This document shows positions 11,960 through 24,945 of a DNA stretch of 64,000 nt, piece after piece (position 1 is the first letter of the stretch; every line of letters begins with the position of its first letter). Under the pieces are notes generated by a model that was not told where the DNA came from, did not search any database, and saw nothing but the letters and a program-made list of their open reading frames with translations. Made by a program: the position numbers and the translations under genes. The stretch comes from Sinohyriopsis cumingii (lineage: Eukaryota; Mollusca; Bivalvia; Unionida; Unionidae), in assembly GCA_028554795.2 (NCBI GenBank), contig CM068831.1:33096644-33160643 (forward strand), in the 5' to 3' direction.

Positions 11960-13867
11960 CGCTGCTCACTCACCAGCAAATCCCACATTCAGAGGCATCC
12001 GACAAGGCTAACATACTGAATCATCAATACCAGTCAGTCTTCACATAAGAGGATAAGAGTGATCTACCAAGGAGATCGTTACCCACCAAAACCTGACATC
12101 CAAGTTACTGAAAAAGGTGTGTACTGCTTGTCGCGGAAAATTAACCCACAGAAAGCTACAGGACAAGACAGTATTTCAGCAAGGATACTGAAAGATCTAG
12201 TGTGCACTATATTTGAGTTATATTTAACGGAATTGTCTCTCAACAGGTGATGTGCCTGATGTCTGGAAAACAGCAAACGTTACAGCTATCTTCAAACATG
12301 GAGAAAGATTCAAGGCCAGCAGTTATACACCTGTCTCCCTTACATGTATCTGCTAAAACAATACTTGAACACATCATAGTTAGCAACATGATGAAACATT
12401 TAGATCGCTACAACATTCTAATAGGGGCCCCGAGTGGCCGAGTGGTCTAAAGCGCTCTCCGTTACGGATCACTGCCATCTCACCTCTGTCTGCGTGGGTT
12501 CGAGTCCAGGATTTGGCAAATGTGGATATGTGAGAAAGCACGCCAGTAACTTCTCGTGGGTCGGTGGTTCTTCCCGGGGTTTTCCCGGGTTCTTCCTCCA
12601 CCATTAATACTGGCCGCCATGCATAGCCTATCGTGTGCTGAAAAATGACGTTAAACCCCACAACAACAACACAACACAACAACATTCTAACAGACTGCCA
12701 GCATGGTTTCCGTGCCAATTGAAGCTGTGAAACACAGATTACCCTAGTGGATGAGCTCGCCAAATCCTTAGACAGAGGGAAGCAGTATGACCTTGCTATC
12801 CTCGACTTCAGTGAGGCTTTCGATCGTGTCCCCCATGCAAGACTCCTCAGTAAATTGGATCACGATGGCATCAGGGGTAACACCCAGACATGGATTAGAT
12901 ATTTCCTATCAGTCAGATCGCAGAGTCATAGTAGATGGAACAACATCAGACCCAGCACCAGTCGTTAGTGGGGTACCTCAAGAAAGCGTTTTGGGTCCTA
13001 TCCTCTTTCTGGTGTACATCAATGATCTACCTGCGAGAGTCAAATCCAACAGGAGACTCGTTGCAGATGACTATATAGTCTACCTGGAAATAAATGTCTC
13101 CAAGGACTGCTTGATCCTTCAAGAAGACCTGAACCAATTAGCCCCCTGGGAATAAATTTGGTGTATGTTGTTCCAACCGTAAACATGCAGCATCCTAAGA
13201 GTTTACAGGGGGGGAATAATCAATCTTGTCCGAATATACTCTTAAGGGGCACAAATTTGCCAGTGAGCACGCAACAACATATCTCGGGTTTGAATTGTCT
13301 AGAGACATCTCTTGGAAATGGCACATAGACAAGATAGTTAAAAAAGGGAACAATAACCTTGGTTTCCTGCGCTGCAACCTCCAAAATCAACAATGAAGAA
13401 GTTAAAAGTGCGGCATATTCAATCTGGTTCAACCAGGTCTTGAGTATTGCTTGCCTGTGTGTAACCCACGTAATAAAGATCTAATAAATAAGATAGAGAT
13501 GGTTCAGAGGAGAGCTGCTAGATTCGCCACAAATAAATATCGTAACACTTGCAGTGTCATTGCAATGTTGAACCATCTCCAGTGGGAATCATTCGAATCC
13601 AGGCGAACCAATGCCCAGCTGACCATGATGTACAAGATTGTGAACAACCTAATGGAAATACCAGCAGACAAATACCTGACCCTGGCATATAGCCAAGCTA
13701 GAGCAAACAACAAGAAAAAGTTCAAATTAAAGTCAGCATCAACAAATTGTTTCAAGTTCAGCTTCTTCCCACGTACAATAGGGACTTGGAACAAATTTCC
13801 ATCAACAATTGCAGAAGTTCCTTACTTGGTATCTCACAAGCAGGAGCTTTCCAAAATCACATTCTAA
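11960..13867 (+). mobile_element. Decayed non-LTR retrotransposon (LINE B), reverse transcriptase and C-terminus
   Basis: Segments in several frames follow the order of a Jockey-like reverse transcriptase. They run LNHQYQSVFT, PDIQVTEKGVYCLSRKINP, KATGQDSISARILKDL and DVPDVWKTANVTAIFKHGER. Then comes a SINE insertion, followed by TDCQHGF, DFSEAFDRVPHARLLSKL, GVPQESVLGPILFLVYINDL, LVADDYIVY and the C-terminal tail EMVQRRAARFATNKYRNT ... SFFPRTIGTWNKFPS. The Y/F-x-D-D active site survives as VADD with both aspartates. Internal stops (for example before SCETQ near 12722) and frameshifts make it a pseudogene. The last frame, 13451-13867, is the longest intact piece and ends at the natural stop. 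The 3' UTR limit could not be set. Confidence 0.88.
12422..12678 (+). mobile_element. SINE family 1, full-length, inside LINE B
   Basis: Leu/Ser-tRNA-like head with box A TGGCCGAGTGG and box B GGTTCGAGTCC. The body ends ATGACGTTAAACCCC followed by an ACAAC-rich tail. An exact 12-bp duplication, ACAACATTCTAA, flanks it (12410-12421 and 12679-12690). It interrupts the reverse transcriptase between the codons for DRYNIL and TDCQHGF, so it is younger than LINE B. Confidence 0.95.
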
Positions 13868-15719
13868 TGAACTAGTCAGCTACAAATAAGACCTAGTGAT
13901 TATCGGGGCTATGCCGGTTGAGATTCCATGCCTCATTGCCACTATGGTAGCCAGATTGGTTTGGGTATGAAGGGACGAAAATGTACACTGACACTCCTTT
14001 ACTTGTTTCTGCTTTCCTATCATTACTCTTCTGACTGTCCTATCACTTCCAACTTTACTTTATCTTTGACCATGCACCACCTGTTGCTTAATAATCAAGT
14101 GTGACTGCATCAACGTATTTACTGATAGATAGATACAGTTGTAGGATGCACGCGTATATCCCATAACAATTGATGCTGCCTTCTTCTCTATCCAGGATGC
14201 TATGGCTCCTTCATCTTGTCTGTAAGGGATTGCAGTAAATCTGATGAGAAATATTTCTGTCCTTCTCACGTGAGGCAACAGTAGTTTACTCTTGGAAGAT
14301 GCTGTCTCTCCCTCATGAAGATGGAATCAAGTTCAAATATATTATGAACAATATAAGATCCAATTGATTCAGAACAACATGAATAAGGACATATTTCCTT
14401 TTTCTATACGTCCTCTTTATGCAAGTCCCTGATGTCTAACCATGAACAACAAAATATATTCCTACAAGGGATATCCAAATCTACAAGGAATTGGGAGGGT
14501 ATGTGGGTCATTATGATGAATGCACTGGCTGATGATGCAGGTCAGATTGGGTCAATGCATATTTTCTAATAGTTTCTAGAACAGGAGGATGGTGCATTTT
14601 GTAGTGATGAAGATTTTATGTTATGGAAGAGCAAGCGCTTAACAATAGTGACAGGTAACATATTATTAAGTTTTCAAACAGACACATAATACATCCAAGT
14701 GGTTGTTATCACTTAATTATTAATTTAATGCAAATGATAATAAGCAAAACATAACTGAAACATGAATCTGTTCCACATGTATGTTTATTATAATTTCAGA
14801 TGGATTCAACCAAAGCCAAAGTCTCCATGTACTTCAGTTTCTTTTTATAACACCAACACAGTGTTATTTAAGTTACCATTTCAATATCAGATTTATTTTT
14901 AATTAACACTTATAATAAGATGTCATGAGGTCAAAACGTTAATAATACAAGGCAAAATCTTCATGAACATTTCATTTGAAAGGATTTCAAAACCCTCTTA
15001 CCAGTATTTGCAGTTTTGTGAAACAGAATCAGTATCTTTTACATGCAACAAACTGAATCTTCTATAACTGCCAAATTGAAAAGAAAATTAATTATTTCTT
15101 TTGGCTTATATATTTGATTTTACTTAGTATTCTTGCTTGATTCTCATTTATTCCTGTATAATTTTGTAAAGTACTTTAAATCTATAAAAAGTTAAATTTC
15201 ATGATTTCATTTCTCAAATGCATGTTAATATGTGCTTCATTTTATTGTCTTGTTAAAATAAAAACAAATCACAAAATATTGAGTGACACTGAATTTCTCA
15301 CAAAACAAATTATACTATCATGATGTTTTATGCATATTTTTAGCACACAGGCTTAATCCACACTGCAGTAATTGGATTAATTTGTGCTGTTATTCATTCT
15401 TAACACTGAGTATAAATGTGGAGATCTGAAATGAAGATTACATAAACACAAAGAAGCTTAATGCACCTGCTGTAACTTGCCAATGAATACAAAAGGTAGT
15501 AATACTGACATTGTCAAAGCACATCACATGGAAAGGCTGTTTTGTCAGCGAATGGAAAAAACGTCCCTAGACAGATGTTAAAATTTCTCAAGAAAAAATT
15601 CAATTATAATATTTCTCCCAGATGAATGCTCAGATAAATGAACAGTAGGACCATAGAGAACATTCTATAAAGATAAGGACATCTCTTAAACCAATAAATG
15701 CAAAGTGTATTATCAAGGT
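13868..15719. other. No gene recognised; LINE B 3' flank then unassigned
   Basis: The first few hundred bases may be LINE B 3' UTR. The rest is AT-rich without recognised features. Confidence 0.45.
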
Positions 15720-15916
15720 CCGGGGTACACAACCGTTTACAGCCAATGGCCAGATTGCATTTTCTAGCACCACTCAAGGGTCACAAACACTAATTTCTTT
15801 AATATAATTACTGTTCACGGGCCATATTTCTGTGTCATTTTAATTTGCCCTGAGGGCCAGACAGAACATGTTCTCAGGCTGCATTCGGCCCATGGGCCAG
15901 GGGTTGTTCACCCCTG
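15720..15916. mobile_element. hAT-like MITE (about 200 bp)
   Basis: Imperfect terminal inverted repeats: left CCGGGGTACACAACCG, right end (complement) CAGGGGTGAACAACCCC. They enclose GGGCC-rich subterminal sequence (GGCCCATGGGCC). This end pattern, CAGGGGTnnnCAACC, is typical of hAT-type non-autonomous elements. The flanking 8-mers ATCAAGGT and ATCTAGAC match at 5 of 8 positions, compatible with a decayed 8-bp target duplication. No coding capacity. Confidence 0.65.
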
Positions 15917-16807
15917 ATCTAGACACAAGGCTAAGAATCACTTCGAACAGACACAATTAAAACTGGCCTCAAGAATGTGACACTAATCTGACGATTGTTT
16001 ACTAAGCAGTTAGTTAGATAAATGAAAGATAAATTAGCAATAAAAATGTGTTTTGATTGCTCAGTTGAATAATGAATAGTACTTGTTATAAATTAGTAAC
16101 AAAAATGTTTTATTCACATTTATCTATTCATTATCAAACAGTATATAAATGTAGATTCATCTGTGCCTTCATGATCCTAATGTTGGATATTTTCATGAAT
16201 CTACAGCTTTACAAGTTATTAGATGTACATAATAGATGTACTTAATTAAAGACATAAGTGTGATTGACAATTTACTTATTAATCTTTAATGTGTTCACTC
16301 TTCTCGTGTGCTTGCTGTTTTGTTGGATTGCATTGATTTTTATATCTTTCTTATTGCAAATTGATATTCTCAGTTCTCAGACATTTGAAAACTTATTTAT
16401 TATATTTGATATATTTGTGCATTGTGAAGTAAAGGCCACAAACTACTTTCAAATTTCTCAGATTCTAAAAATTTCATTAGATTACATAAATTTATACAGT
16501 ATTCATTATTATAAATTGATATTTTTGTGCTTCATAAAATGAAAACTACAAACTGCTTTCTAAATTTCTGACATTTTAAAATTTCTGTAATTTTATATAC
16601 AATTTTCCCGAGTATTCATTATTATAAATTGATATATTTGTTAGTGTGAAGTAATGAAAGTAACAGAGCAATTTTGTACAAATTCCAATAGCATCAGTTG
16701 TTACACTAATTTGAAGCTTAAAATTTCGTAAAATTTTATATATAAATCGTAAACAATAAATTTTTATTATACCACATTTTTCATCAACATATTTTCTCTC
16801 TCTCTCT

Positions 16808-16884
<77 letters not shown>

Positions 16885-17241
16885 CATTTTACCAAGTATG
16901 TGGATACATGGATAACACACAAATTCCATTCTTCTGATTTTACATTTTATGTCATATTTTTTTCAATCATCCTTTCAAATGCGTTAAAATAAAACAGAAC
17001 TAAAAAATTTCAGCAAGTTAAATGAAGACATTACCAATACTAGTATTTTTTTAAAACTATATTTGGCTAATGCTTAACTGAATTAGCAATGGATCAATCC
17101 AATCAGTCCACATGATGAAATTTTAATCCATCAAAATCGTGCAAACAATCCTAACTATTGTCAAAATATCCGAGAATGGGCAGGTAAATGACATCCTTCC
17201 ACCTGGGTTCTGATATCTACAGAGTTGACCCAATATCCTGT
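15917..17241. other. No gene recognised
   Basis: Very AT-rich. Two diverged copies of a segment around ATTATAAATTGATAT with following similar sequence occur near 16350-16640, suggesting an old local duplication. Confidence 0.45.
16797..16880. repeat. (CT)n(TA)n compound microsatellite
   Basis: A short CT run passes directly into about 70 bp of pure TA. Confidence 0.95.
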
Positions 17242-17245
17242 TTAA

Positions 17246-18030
17246 CCCTCGTGCAAGCGTCCTTGGACGCCTCTACTCTGTTTGCATGGAAGCGCCTTTT
17301 GACGCTTCTACTCCATTCGCATGGAAGCGCCTTTTGACGCCTGCTGTAAACATCAGCCATTTTTAGCTGGTTTTTGTAGCGCCACCTTTGGGTAAACCCC
17401 CCCCCCATTAGATACCACATTCATTTCTGCGAATGACAATTATGTCATATCACATGGTTTCTATTTATGCAAAGGTCGATATCTGCTATAATTTAAAGTA
17501 ACTTTCTCGTAATCTCCACTCTCCAAAATGGCGGTTGCAGATTTCATTCAGTACGTACGAAGTTTTCACAATTAGAATCACAACCATGAAAGATTCAACA
17601 ACTTAGGTAAAGGCTCTGATATTGATGTAGGCAGCAAGTAGTTTTTATAAATTATCGAATTCAGATGACTTAGTGATGTAGACATTGACAAAAACTTGTA
17701 AATTTCGAGTATGGGAAATGGCAGCTATGGTTGGTCACGCGGCCTCATGACATGATGGTGAACAAGTTCTCTCAAGATTTTAAAGCACATACAAAATTCT
17801 TCCATGAAAATAATTACACAGCTATAACAATCGGACTTTACTCTAAAATTTTTCCACATATAATAGATGTGTACCAAAAATGTAAAACAGTTGAAACTGC
17901 TGTTAAATGTAACATACACTACACTGATTAATAGTTCACAGGCAGGCCTATGCGTATGCTGTTGCCAAGGTAACATGTGTTCTATTTATAGCACGCTACA
18001 CTTTGTCACTATGCTCTATGAGGTAAAGGG
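17246..18030. mobile_element. Candidate piggyBac-like non-autonomous element
   Basis: TTAA duplications (17242-17245 and 18031-18034) flank a segment beginning CCCTCGTGCAAGCG and ending CATGAGGTAAAGGG or similar (CTATGAGGTAAAGGG seen). The CCCT...AGGG termini next to TTAA are the signature of piggyBac-type elements. The inverted repeat is short, only CCCT clearly, so the case rests on TTAA plus CCC/GGG. GACGC-rich minisatellite-like sequence lies at the left end. No transposase was recognised. Confidence 0.45.
17252..17345. repeat. About 45-bp minisatellite, two and a half copies
   Basis: The phrase GCATGGAAGCGCCTTTTGAC followed by GC(C/T)TCTACTC occurs twice, with a third diverged copy upstream (GTCCTTGGACGCCTCTACTC). 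Confidence 0.8.
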
Positions 18031-18034
18031 TTAA

Positions 18035-21000
18035 ACTATAACAATTGACTACCTACCTGAATTTTGGCTGCATTACACATTGATTTTATGCATCGTACCA
18101 ACTTTAGTTTTATATCAGCTTTAAAAAAGAAGTGGAAAAAATGCACAAAGCATGATAGCATTTTAGCTTTTTATTGAAATGATATGATTATAACAAAGTA
18201 AATTCTATTTAAAGAGGAACTTTTTCAATGGGAACGATATGTACAGAAGAAATTTCATCTGGAAGATACATCTGCAACACAGTCTGCACAATTTAAGTGT
18301 CTAAAATATGATCCTTACTGTACATGATACAAAGAAAATAGATTTTGAGTTAGCTCATAATTAGTTTGTGTCTTGGCTGAATGGTGGCATATTTACAACA
18401 ATAGGAAACATTTTACATGTATATATACAAAGAACTGAGTGAATACATATTTCATTAAGAAAGATAATGCAAGTTTCATTTAAAAGTAATGACTGGATCT
18501 AACCCTTGTAAAGCCTTGATAATATGAGAGCAAAATTAATGTTATGTAAAAGTAACGAAACAAATTTTGCAGCAGTCTGGGTTAGATTAAGATGATTTAC
18601 AATCAATAATCACGGAAAAGCATTGGACACCTTATTATTCATGTTGGAACTGTAACTGATAGAAACATTTACAACTTTTTTCTGGACATCTTACCAAATA
18701 CACACTTGTGTAATGTGCCAGATCCAATTGCAAACAACACAGACCCATATCTGATGTCACATAACATGCTGACAGATCAAGGTTTATGAAGATTATTAAG
18801 ACTAATTACTAAAACAAAAAACACAGACCCTGATCTGCTGGTGCATTTTACTATGGAATATCACGGTCTACATTATTTACAGCTGGACCCAACTTTTACT
18901 CAAGTATATACATTACATCAATATGAACCAGGCATTATAATTTCCACATACAATATAACGCAGTTCACAAGATTTTAAGCAAATATTTCCAAGCTTATTG
19001 TCAATCCATAAGAAATGATTTTCCAGTTCATCTTCTGCCATATACTTCAGACTAGTATATATTACCAGATCATTATCAAAAATATTATTTCCTGTTGTAT
19101 CAAGTATGATAGTTAAAAAACATTTTCAAAATGAATTCTATACACCTGTACTTAGGTGTATTTAATAATGAATTGGATCAATACATGTTAGCATTTTTGG
19201 TACAGAACTGATTTCAAAGTGAGGTAATATCAGTTTAATATTTAATTATGGATATGTGTGTAATGTTGGTACAAACATAACTATTAGCATCTGAAGACCA
19301 TTTTTTAAATACCTCTTGCAGCCCAAGGTTACAATTAAAACCTACCATCTTGACCTTTGTTCATTTTTAAGTGTCTCCAAATTGCACAATCAAGGAATGT
19401 TAATTTTATTAAGCATCATCTCCCTTACATATACATATTACGTCAGTCTGGACCTTACATATTTGAAATGGTATTAAGCTATGGTTTTCTATGCAAAAAG
19501 TCATATAAAAATAGTGAACAATTAAAACATCATCACCCAATATATTCTCTTGAATCAACTCTATATAATGCATGATTGATATGTGATGTGCATGAATATC
19601 ATACTGATATGAAAAAAGGATAAAATTACTGATATGAAAAAAGGATAAAATTACAAGAAAATAGTGTTCAAATTTTGAATTTTTTCTATTAAAATCTATT
19701 AAACAATTTAATTTCAGCCCTAAAAAGATCCATCTGCTGGTTTTTATAAAACCTAGATTATAAAATAATAATTTGGGACTAAAATTAAATCATACCACTG
19801 ATGAAATGGAATGACATAATACATTTTTAAGAAAAAAACCAATGAAAATAAAATAAAGTGTTTATCAATTTTGTTAATCTTCCAATAATGAACTTGCACT
19901 TGGATTAAATCCTAGTTCAACAAGCTGTTCCATCTGCAAAATCTAAATTGAAGTCAAAATATAAAATTCAGTCATTATTTTCAGTTTTCATAATGCCCGT
20001 ATAGTTTAACACATGCTGTTTTAAATCAATTCAAGCTCTAGTTATCTGGGCAGATTATCAGTTAAATTCTTTTCATAGGATACCTGGAACTAAAGCGGAA
20101 TCATATTTGTCTTCCCTTTCTTAATAAAATTGGTAAACCATGATAACAGAGCCATCCTTGAGACTCTACAGGAAGCCAATTGGCATTCATGTTCAAATTT
20201 TCACTGCAATTAGTCTATATATAGACTTCTCATTGTGCCATGGACTTTCATCATTACTTCTCTTGAGATCAATGTCCACCATATTTTTTGATCCTCCTCC
20301 ATGTGTATGGGAAAATTCATTCCAGCAAAATTTAGATTATTTCAAGTACAAGTATTCTGTGTATCTTAAAAATTAACTATTTTTGTTGGTGTATAACCAA
20401 TAACTGTGAGATTAATAGAAATCATAATATGTCTTATGCCGAATTTCCTTAATCCATATACCTTGATGTGGGATTTCCTGAGTGCACTGCCTTGGTGTAG
20501 GATTTAGTCCATACCAACACATATGATGGATTGATTTTATTTCTTCCATTTCTTACCAGAAAGAGAGTAATGGAAATAAAAAGATCATCATCAATATTAA
20601 CTCATTAACTCCTCGTGCTACTTCTATGCATCATGAGGTTTTACTCTAATTCCGAGCTCTGTACTGTCAACATCATTTAAAACACACCATAGTAGGCTGT
20701 ATTACACAAAGGTAGACAGATGTAGTACTACAATGATACTATATAATGCTGACTTTCAACTTGAATAAAAGAATACAACCAGAAAAAATTAACTTTTAGA
20801 CCCAATTTTTTTAGGCCAAAAATTACTGGTCTTCAGAAATGGAGTTTGTGTCCAGATTTTAGACCTTTCTCCCCCGATATTTAAAAGTGAGGTCTAAACA
20901 GGAAACTGACAGGTGAACATTATCAAAAGGTAGAGCGAGTTAGAGGTTCACAATAAAATGTGGCAACAGAAATGAAAATCATCGGTCTGTTATGCACAAG

Positions 21001-23683
21001 AAGTCAAATTTCTACCCTACAGCACATGCACAAGCAAAATATTGATCGAAAATATCTTTCATACACATAGGCATCCATTTCAACGAAAATTTCTAGGAAG
21101 CAAATGTATTTGGGTGTATTCAGAAAGTAACCCCAAAATGTTTCCTGCACCCATTTCTGGCAAAAATGAGAAAAATCTCCTGGGTTAATGATTTACAAAG
21201 CTTTACAAAGTTTCAACAACATTCGAAAGAGTATATCATGTTTAGTTTACAAGAAACAATTTGTTGTAAACAAGGGTTACATTTTTGAGGTTTTCCTTTC
21301 AATGACTTAGCAAAAAAAAATATGGCCTGCATGTCGAACCCACACCTTCAGTTTCTAAAGTGAAAATCTTTAATAATGAGGTTAATCTAGGGTTTTGGCA
21401 AACATACTGAAATCCAAACAAACATGCACATTGATACCAAAGTGCGATAACATGCACCCACCAAGGTAGGCAGGAATAAAACCTGCAAGAAGTATTGCAT
21501 AAATTCATAATGTCATAAACATAATTACAACATCTATATAGTTACTGAGCACACTCATGGGACAAGTCTGTCCCCCATGACATTTATCACGTATGTACAG
21601 GAATGAGAGAAAGATAAAATTTCTGACACCGTTTTATAATATATAATCAATTACTATTCCCACCAATAATAATCCTAAGAAAGATCAACTGGAAAAATGG
21701 CAGGCACATATTTCAATGGGAGGTAAAATCTGACTTCAATTCTCTACTATCAATAGTGACTAAGCTTCACTGGATGTTTGACTCAGCATTTTTCAAAAGA
21801 GCAACACATTAAAGTTATGCCGAGGCAACTGGAGTAAAACTACTTTGCTCAACAACACACCAAGCCAAACTGTACTGATCTGATCACAGAATTCAAATTC
21901 AAACCCTTTTGATTACAAGTCTAGCATACTAACCACCAAGTTACCATAGCTCCTTCTCCAGCAGTATGAAAATGAAAATAAAATACTTAACAGATCTATC
22001 TCTTCATTGTCTATAAATGTACCTTACACAAAGAACAATATGATATTGAAATAAAATCAGCTGGTGATTTAAATGCTATGTCTGTGCTAGTGACTGCCAA
22101 AAACGGAGAAAGGCAATCAAATTTAACAGATGATCTGATGACAATTAAGAAAAAAACCACAACAAATTTGGCTATTAAATGTGGTATCTTATGCCCTAAA
22201 TTCACTTTAGTTTGCTAATTTAACTAATTTCTGACAAACATAACTTGGTTATAATATATATATCTAATAAAAAGATATGTTACTTGATGTTATACACGTA
22301 TACATTTGATGAAATAAAATAAAAATTACTTTTGATTTGCTTCCTTTCCTTCATTAATTTAATGTATTTTATTGTAAACATAAATATGCTATGAAGTACA
22401 TCTTTATTTAATGAAGCACAGTACATGCATGTGCACAATAATAATTCAACTATTAAAATTCACTTTTAAAATGATACATGTGTTTCCATTTATCCCAATT
22501 TGGTTCATGTTGGACAAGTCAGTCTAGACTGAACTTAATATCTTTATGGTACCTATGTTAAAAACAGTAATCCTATTGTTTCTGAAATTCCATTTTCATG
22601 CTATGAAGAGCTTATTCTACTCATTCACAGAAACACGACTAAGTAGTAGTGAACTGCTTCATTTCCCTGTCATTAGCAATAAAAATGTGTGTACTGTAAC
22701 TTGATAGTCAAATAAGAATTCTAAAGCTGGTTAAACTAGTCTGGTACTCTGTGAAAAGAAAGTTAAAATATTAAAGAATAAAATTTTATTAGAGAGTAGG
22801 GTTAGCTGCAATAGTGATTTACATCATCAGAAAAAGTTATTTATTTACATGAACTAGGCACAATGACAATTTAAGAGTAATTTTAACAATGATACTATCA
22901 ATACAAATTTCTTTCAGCCTTACATCCAGATGATTTAAATTACTAGGTTGTTTTTTTTATACAGTTTTAATGATTTTGAATTATAATAACTATAAATAAA
23001 AATTCCCAAAAGAAACAAAAATTAACAACCTCCAGAGTACACTTAAAAAATGAAGAACAAAATGTGTATGAATAAAAACCAAGAACTCAGTTTTATTCTG
23101 TCGAATGAAAACTAGAATAATGTCTCTTTACATCATTTTTAGACATTAAACTAAGATATAAAATTTTGCTCGTTTACAACTGCAGAAAACTTGTTAGTAA
23201 CATTTTAATTATTTTATATTTAAAGTCAAATCGTGACAATCTGTAACACTTCAAAATATTTTAGACCCAACAGCAGCCTAATAAATAATTTTAGGCATGA
23301 AAAGGTTGCCACATATAGTTAGGTTAAAAAAATAAGACACTAAAATAAGATATGACTCAATTTAAATTCAAGAGTCCAAATCAGAAAAAACACCAAGAAG
23401 CTCCTTGTTTTAAAAGGAAATCATCTCAAATTTGAATAAGATTTAAATGAGGCTGACAAACAATCAAAGGTATTGCAACTAAAAATAAAGTAACATTTGC
23501 AGCATGAAGTGAAAAAGACATTTACAAGTACTTTTCTGTTAATTACAAAAGTATACATGTTATCAATTTATCACTGGGTGTTCAGTAAAAGACTTTTAAA
23601 CCTTGGATGGACTACCATAATATCCTTTTCTTCAATGACCGATATCAAAGAATACAGCTATTTTTATATAGTAGTAATCCTTG
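18035..23683. other. No gene recognised; region 3' of the Ig-receptor gene
   Basis: AT-rich sequence without recognised domains or complete transposons. A tandem duplication of 25 bp is at 19604-19653. Several minus-strand AATAAA hexamers occur between 22.3 and 23.7 kb, so part of the right side could be 3' UTR. Confidence 0.45.
19604..19653. repeat. Tandem duplication, 25-bp unit
   Basis: CTGATATGAAAAAAGGATAA with AATTA is present twice, head to tail. Confidence 0.85.
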
Positions 23684-23689
23684 TTTATT
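23684..23689 (-). promoter_or_regulatory. Candidate poly(A) signal of the Ig-receptor gene
   Basis: This is the first canonical AATAAA on the minus strand downstream of the stop codon at 24602, giving a 3' UTR of about 0.9 kb. A CATAAA variant lies nearer, around 24041. The choice is not provable from sequence alone. Confidence 0.3.
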
Positions 23690-24601
23690 CAAACCTGGTA
23701 GTGCCAAAACACTAAAAAGGAAATGCTATAAATGAATAACCAAGTGTATGTGCAATCATACCTATTTAAATTACACAACTTGACCAGTCTGAAGTTTCCT
23801 AACAACCCTCAAGTCTAGACTTAAGCCACAGTCTATAATCAAGAGCAAACTATGAACCTGTTCATACTGGCATGGCAGATTCTTCATCACAATAACATTT
23901 TGGAACAAAATCATTGACATCCCTTCTATTTACAGTTTAGTCTGAATATTCTGCATACAGGCCTATCAATTACAACTATATGTAATGATTTGTCATGAAA
24001 CTCCATCAAAGCAGAGTGTATTTTCATCTATACACTGTCTTTATGTTATGAAAATAAAGCACTCCGATTGATCAGACATCTGTCTGCAACTGTACAGTAT
24101 AACCTGCTTCAGATAGCCTTCAGCACAGTCAATAGGTCCTTCCCTCATACAGATGGGAGAAATCCATTTTGTTGTGATGTGTCATCTATCAGAGAAAAGT
24201 ATGCACAACATTTTCTTTCCATTTGCTAAAGATTTTACATTAACAAAGCACAAGCATCTGTATTCTGACTAAAAAATATTTGTATACACTGCTATTTCAT
24301 ATAAAGGAATTCCTCTAAGTCTGTTTTTCAACACTGAGAACAGCTATGAATAATGGTAAATCCCATATCAAATTTAAATTCTGATGAAATGATGTTAATT
24401 AACCCATATATTATCTAGTTAACTCATGCCGTGTGCAGTACATGCATGTCCCCATGCATGCCTAATAAAAATGATTGTTCCATATAAGTATCTGCTTATG
24501 TAAGTCCTTGAACACAACCTGCACACAATCTTGTTTCATGCAATGAAAAAAAAAAAAAGTTGTTAACCGCTGAATGAATTACTTGAAGTAGATGGCACAT
24601 C

Positions 24602-24754
24602 CTACACACGTGGCATTGCAATGTCTGCATATGGTGCGCTGCCTGGGTCTATCAACTGAATAGGCTTCCGACTTCTGGGCTTGTCATCAAATTGTAAATC
24701 TACATATGTCAGCTGACCATCTGCTTTCACTTTGGAGTCTGAACTGTCATAAGA
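24602..24754 (-). CDS. Ig-receptor gene, C-terminal cytoplasmic exon with ITIM-like motif
   Basis: Terminal coding exon of the minus-strand Ig-superfamily gene: 50 codons and a TAG. The acceptor TTCTGCTTACAG precedes base 24754, and the exon starts in phase 0, matching the phase-0 donor of the exon at 32195. Seen: SYDSSDSKVKADGQ, then LTYVDLQF, DDKPRSRKPIQLI and the end APYADIAMPRV. LTYVDL fits the ITIM consensus (I/V/L/S)-x-Y-x-x-(L/V/I). APYADI is a weaker second tyrosine site with Ala at -2. In known receptors such tyrosines, once phosphorylated, bind SH2-domain phosphatases; that this protein does so is inference. A 29-bp minisatellite begins 16 bp upstream of the splice acceptor. Confidence 0.9.
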   Translation of the reverse strand, partial: SYDSSDSKVKADGQLTYVDLQFDDKPRSRKPIQLIDPGSAPYADIAMPRV

Positions 24755-24770
24755 CTGTAAGCAGAATATC

Positions 24771-24945
24771 AAAGGCAACTTGAATAAACAATTAATATAA
24801 AAGGCAACTTGAATAAACTATTAATATAAAAGGCAACTTGAATAAACTATTAATATAAAAGGCAACTTGAATAAACAATTAATATAAAAGGCAACTTGAA
24901 TAAACTATTTATATAAAAGGCAACCTGAATAAACAATTAAGATAT
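24771..24945. repeat. 29-bp minisatellite, about six copies, at the last splice acceptor
   Basis: Unit AAAGGCAACTTGAATAAAC followed by A/T-ATTAATAT, repeated with a period of 29 bp starting near 24771, 24800, 24829, 24858, 24887 and 24916. It occupies the branch-point region of the last intron. Confidence 0.92.

Noticed and set aside
12430..12512. tRNA-Leu/Ser gene
   Set aside because: Head of SINE family 1: polymerase III boxes are present, but the SINE body and tail follow and the same sequence recurs throughout the window.
8222..13867. One single LINE interrupted by a 2.2-kb insertion
   Set aside because: The endonuclease part and the reverse-transcriptase part resemble different lineages, and no target duplication brackets the intervening 2.2 kb; kept as two fragments.
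24771..24945. CRISPR-like regular repeat
   Set aside because: Head-to-tail 29-bp minisatellite without spacers, in an animal genome.
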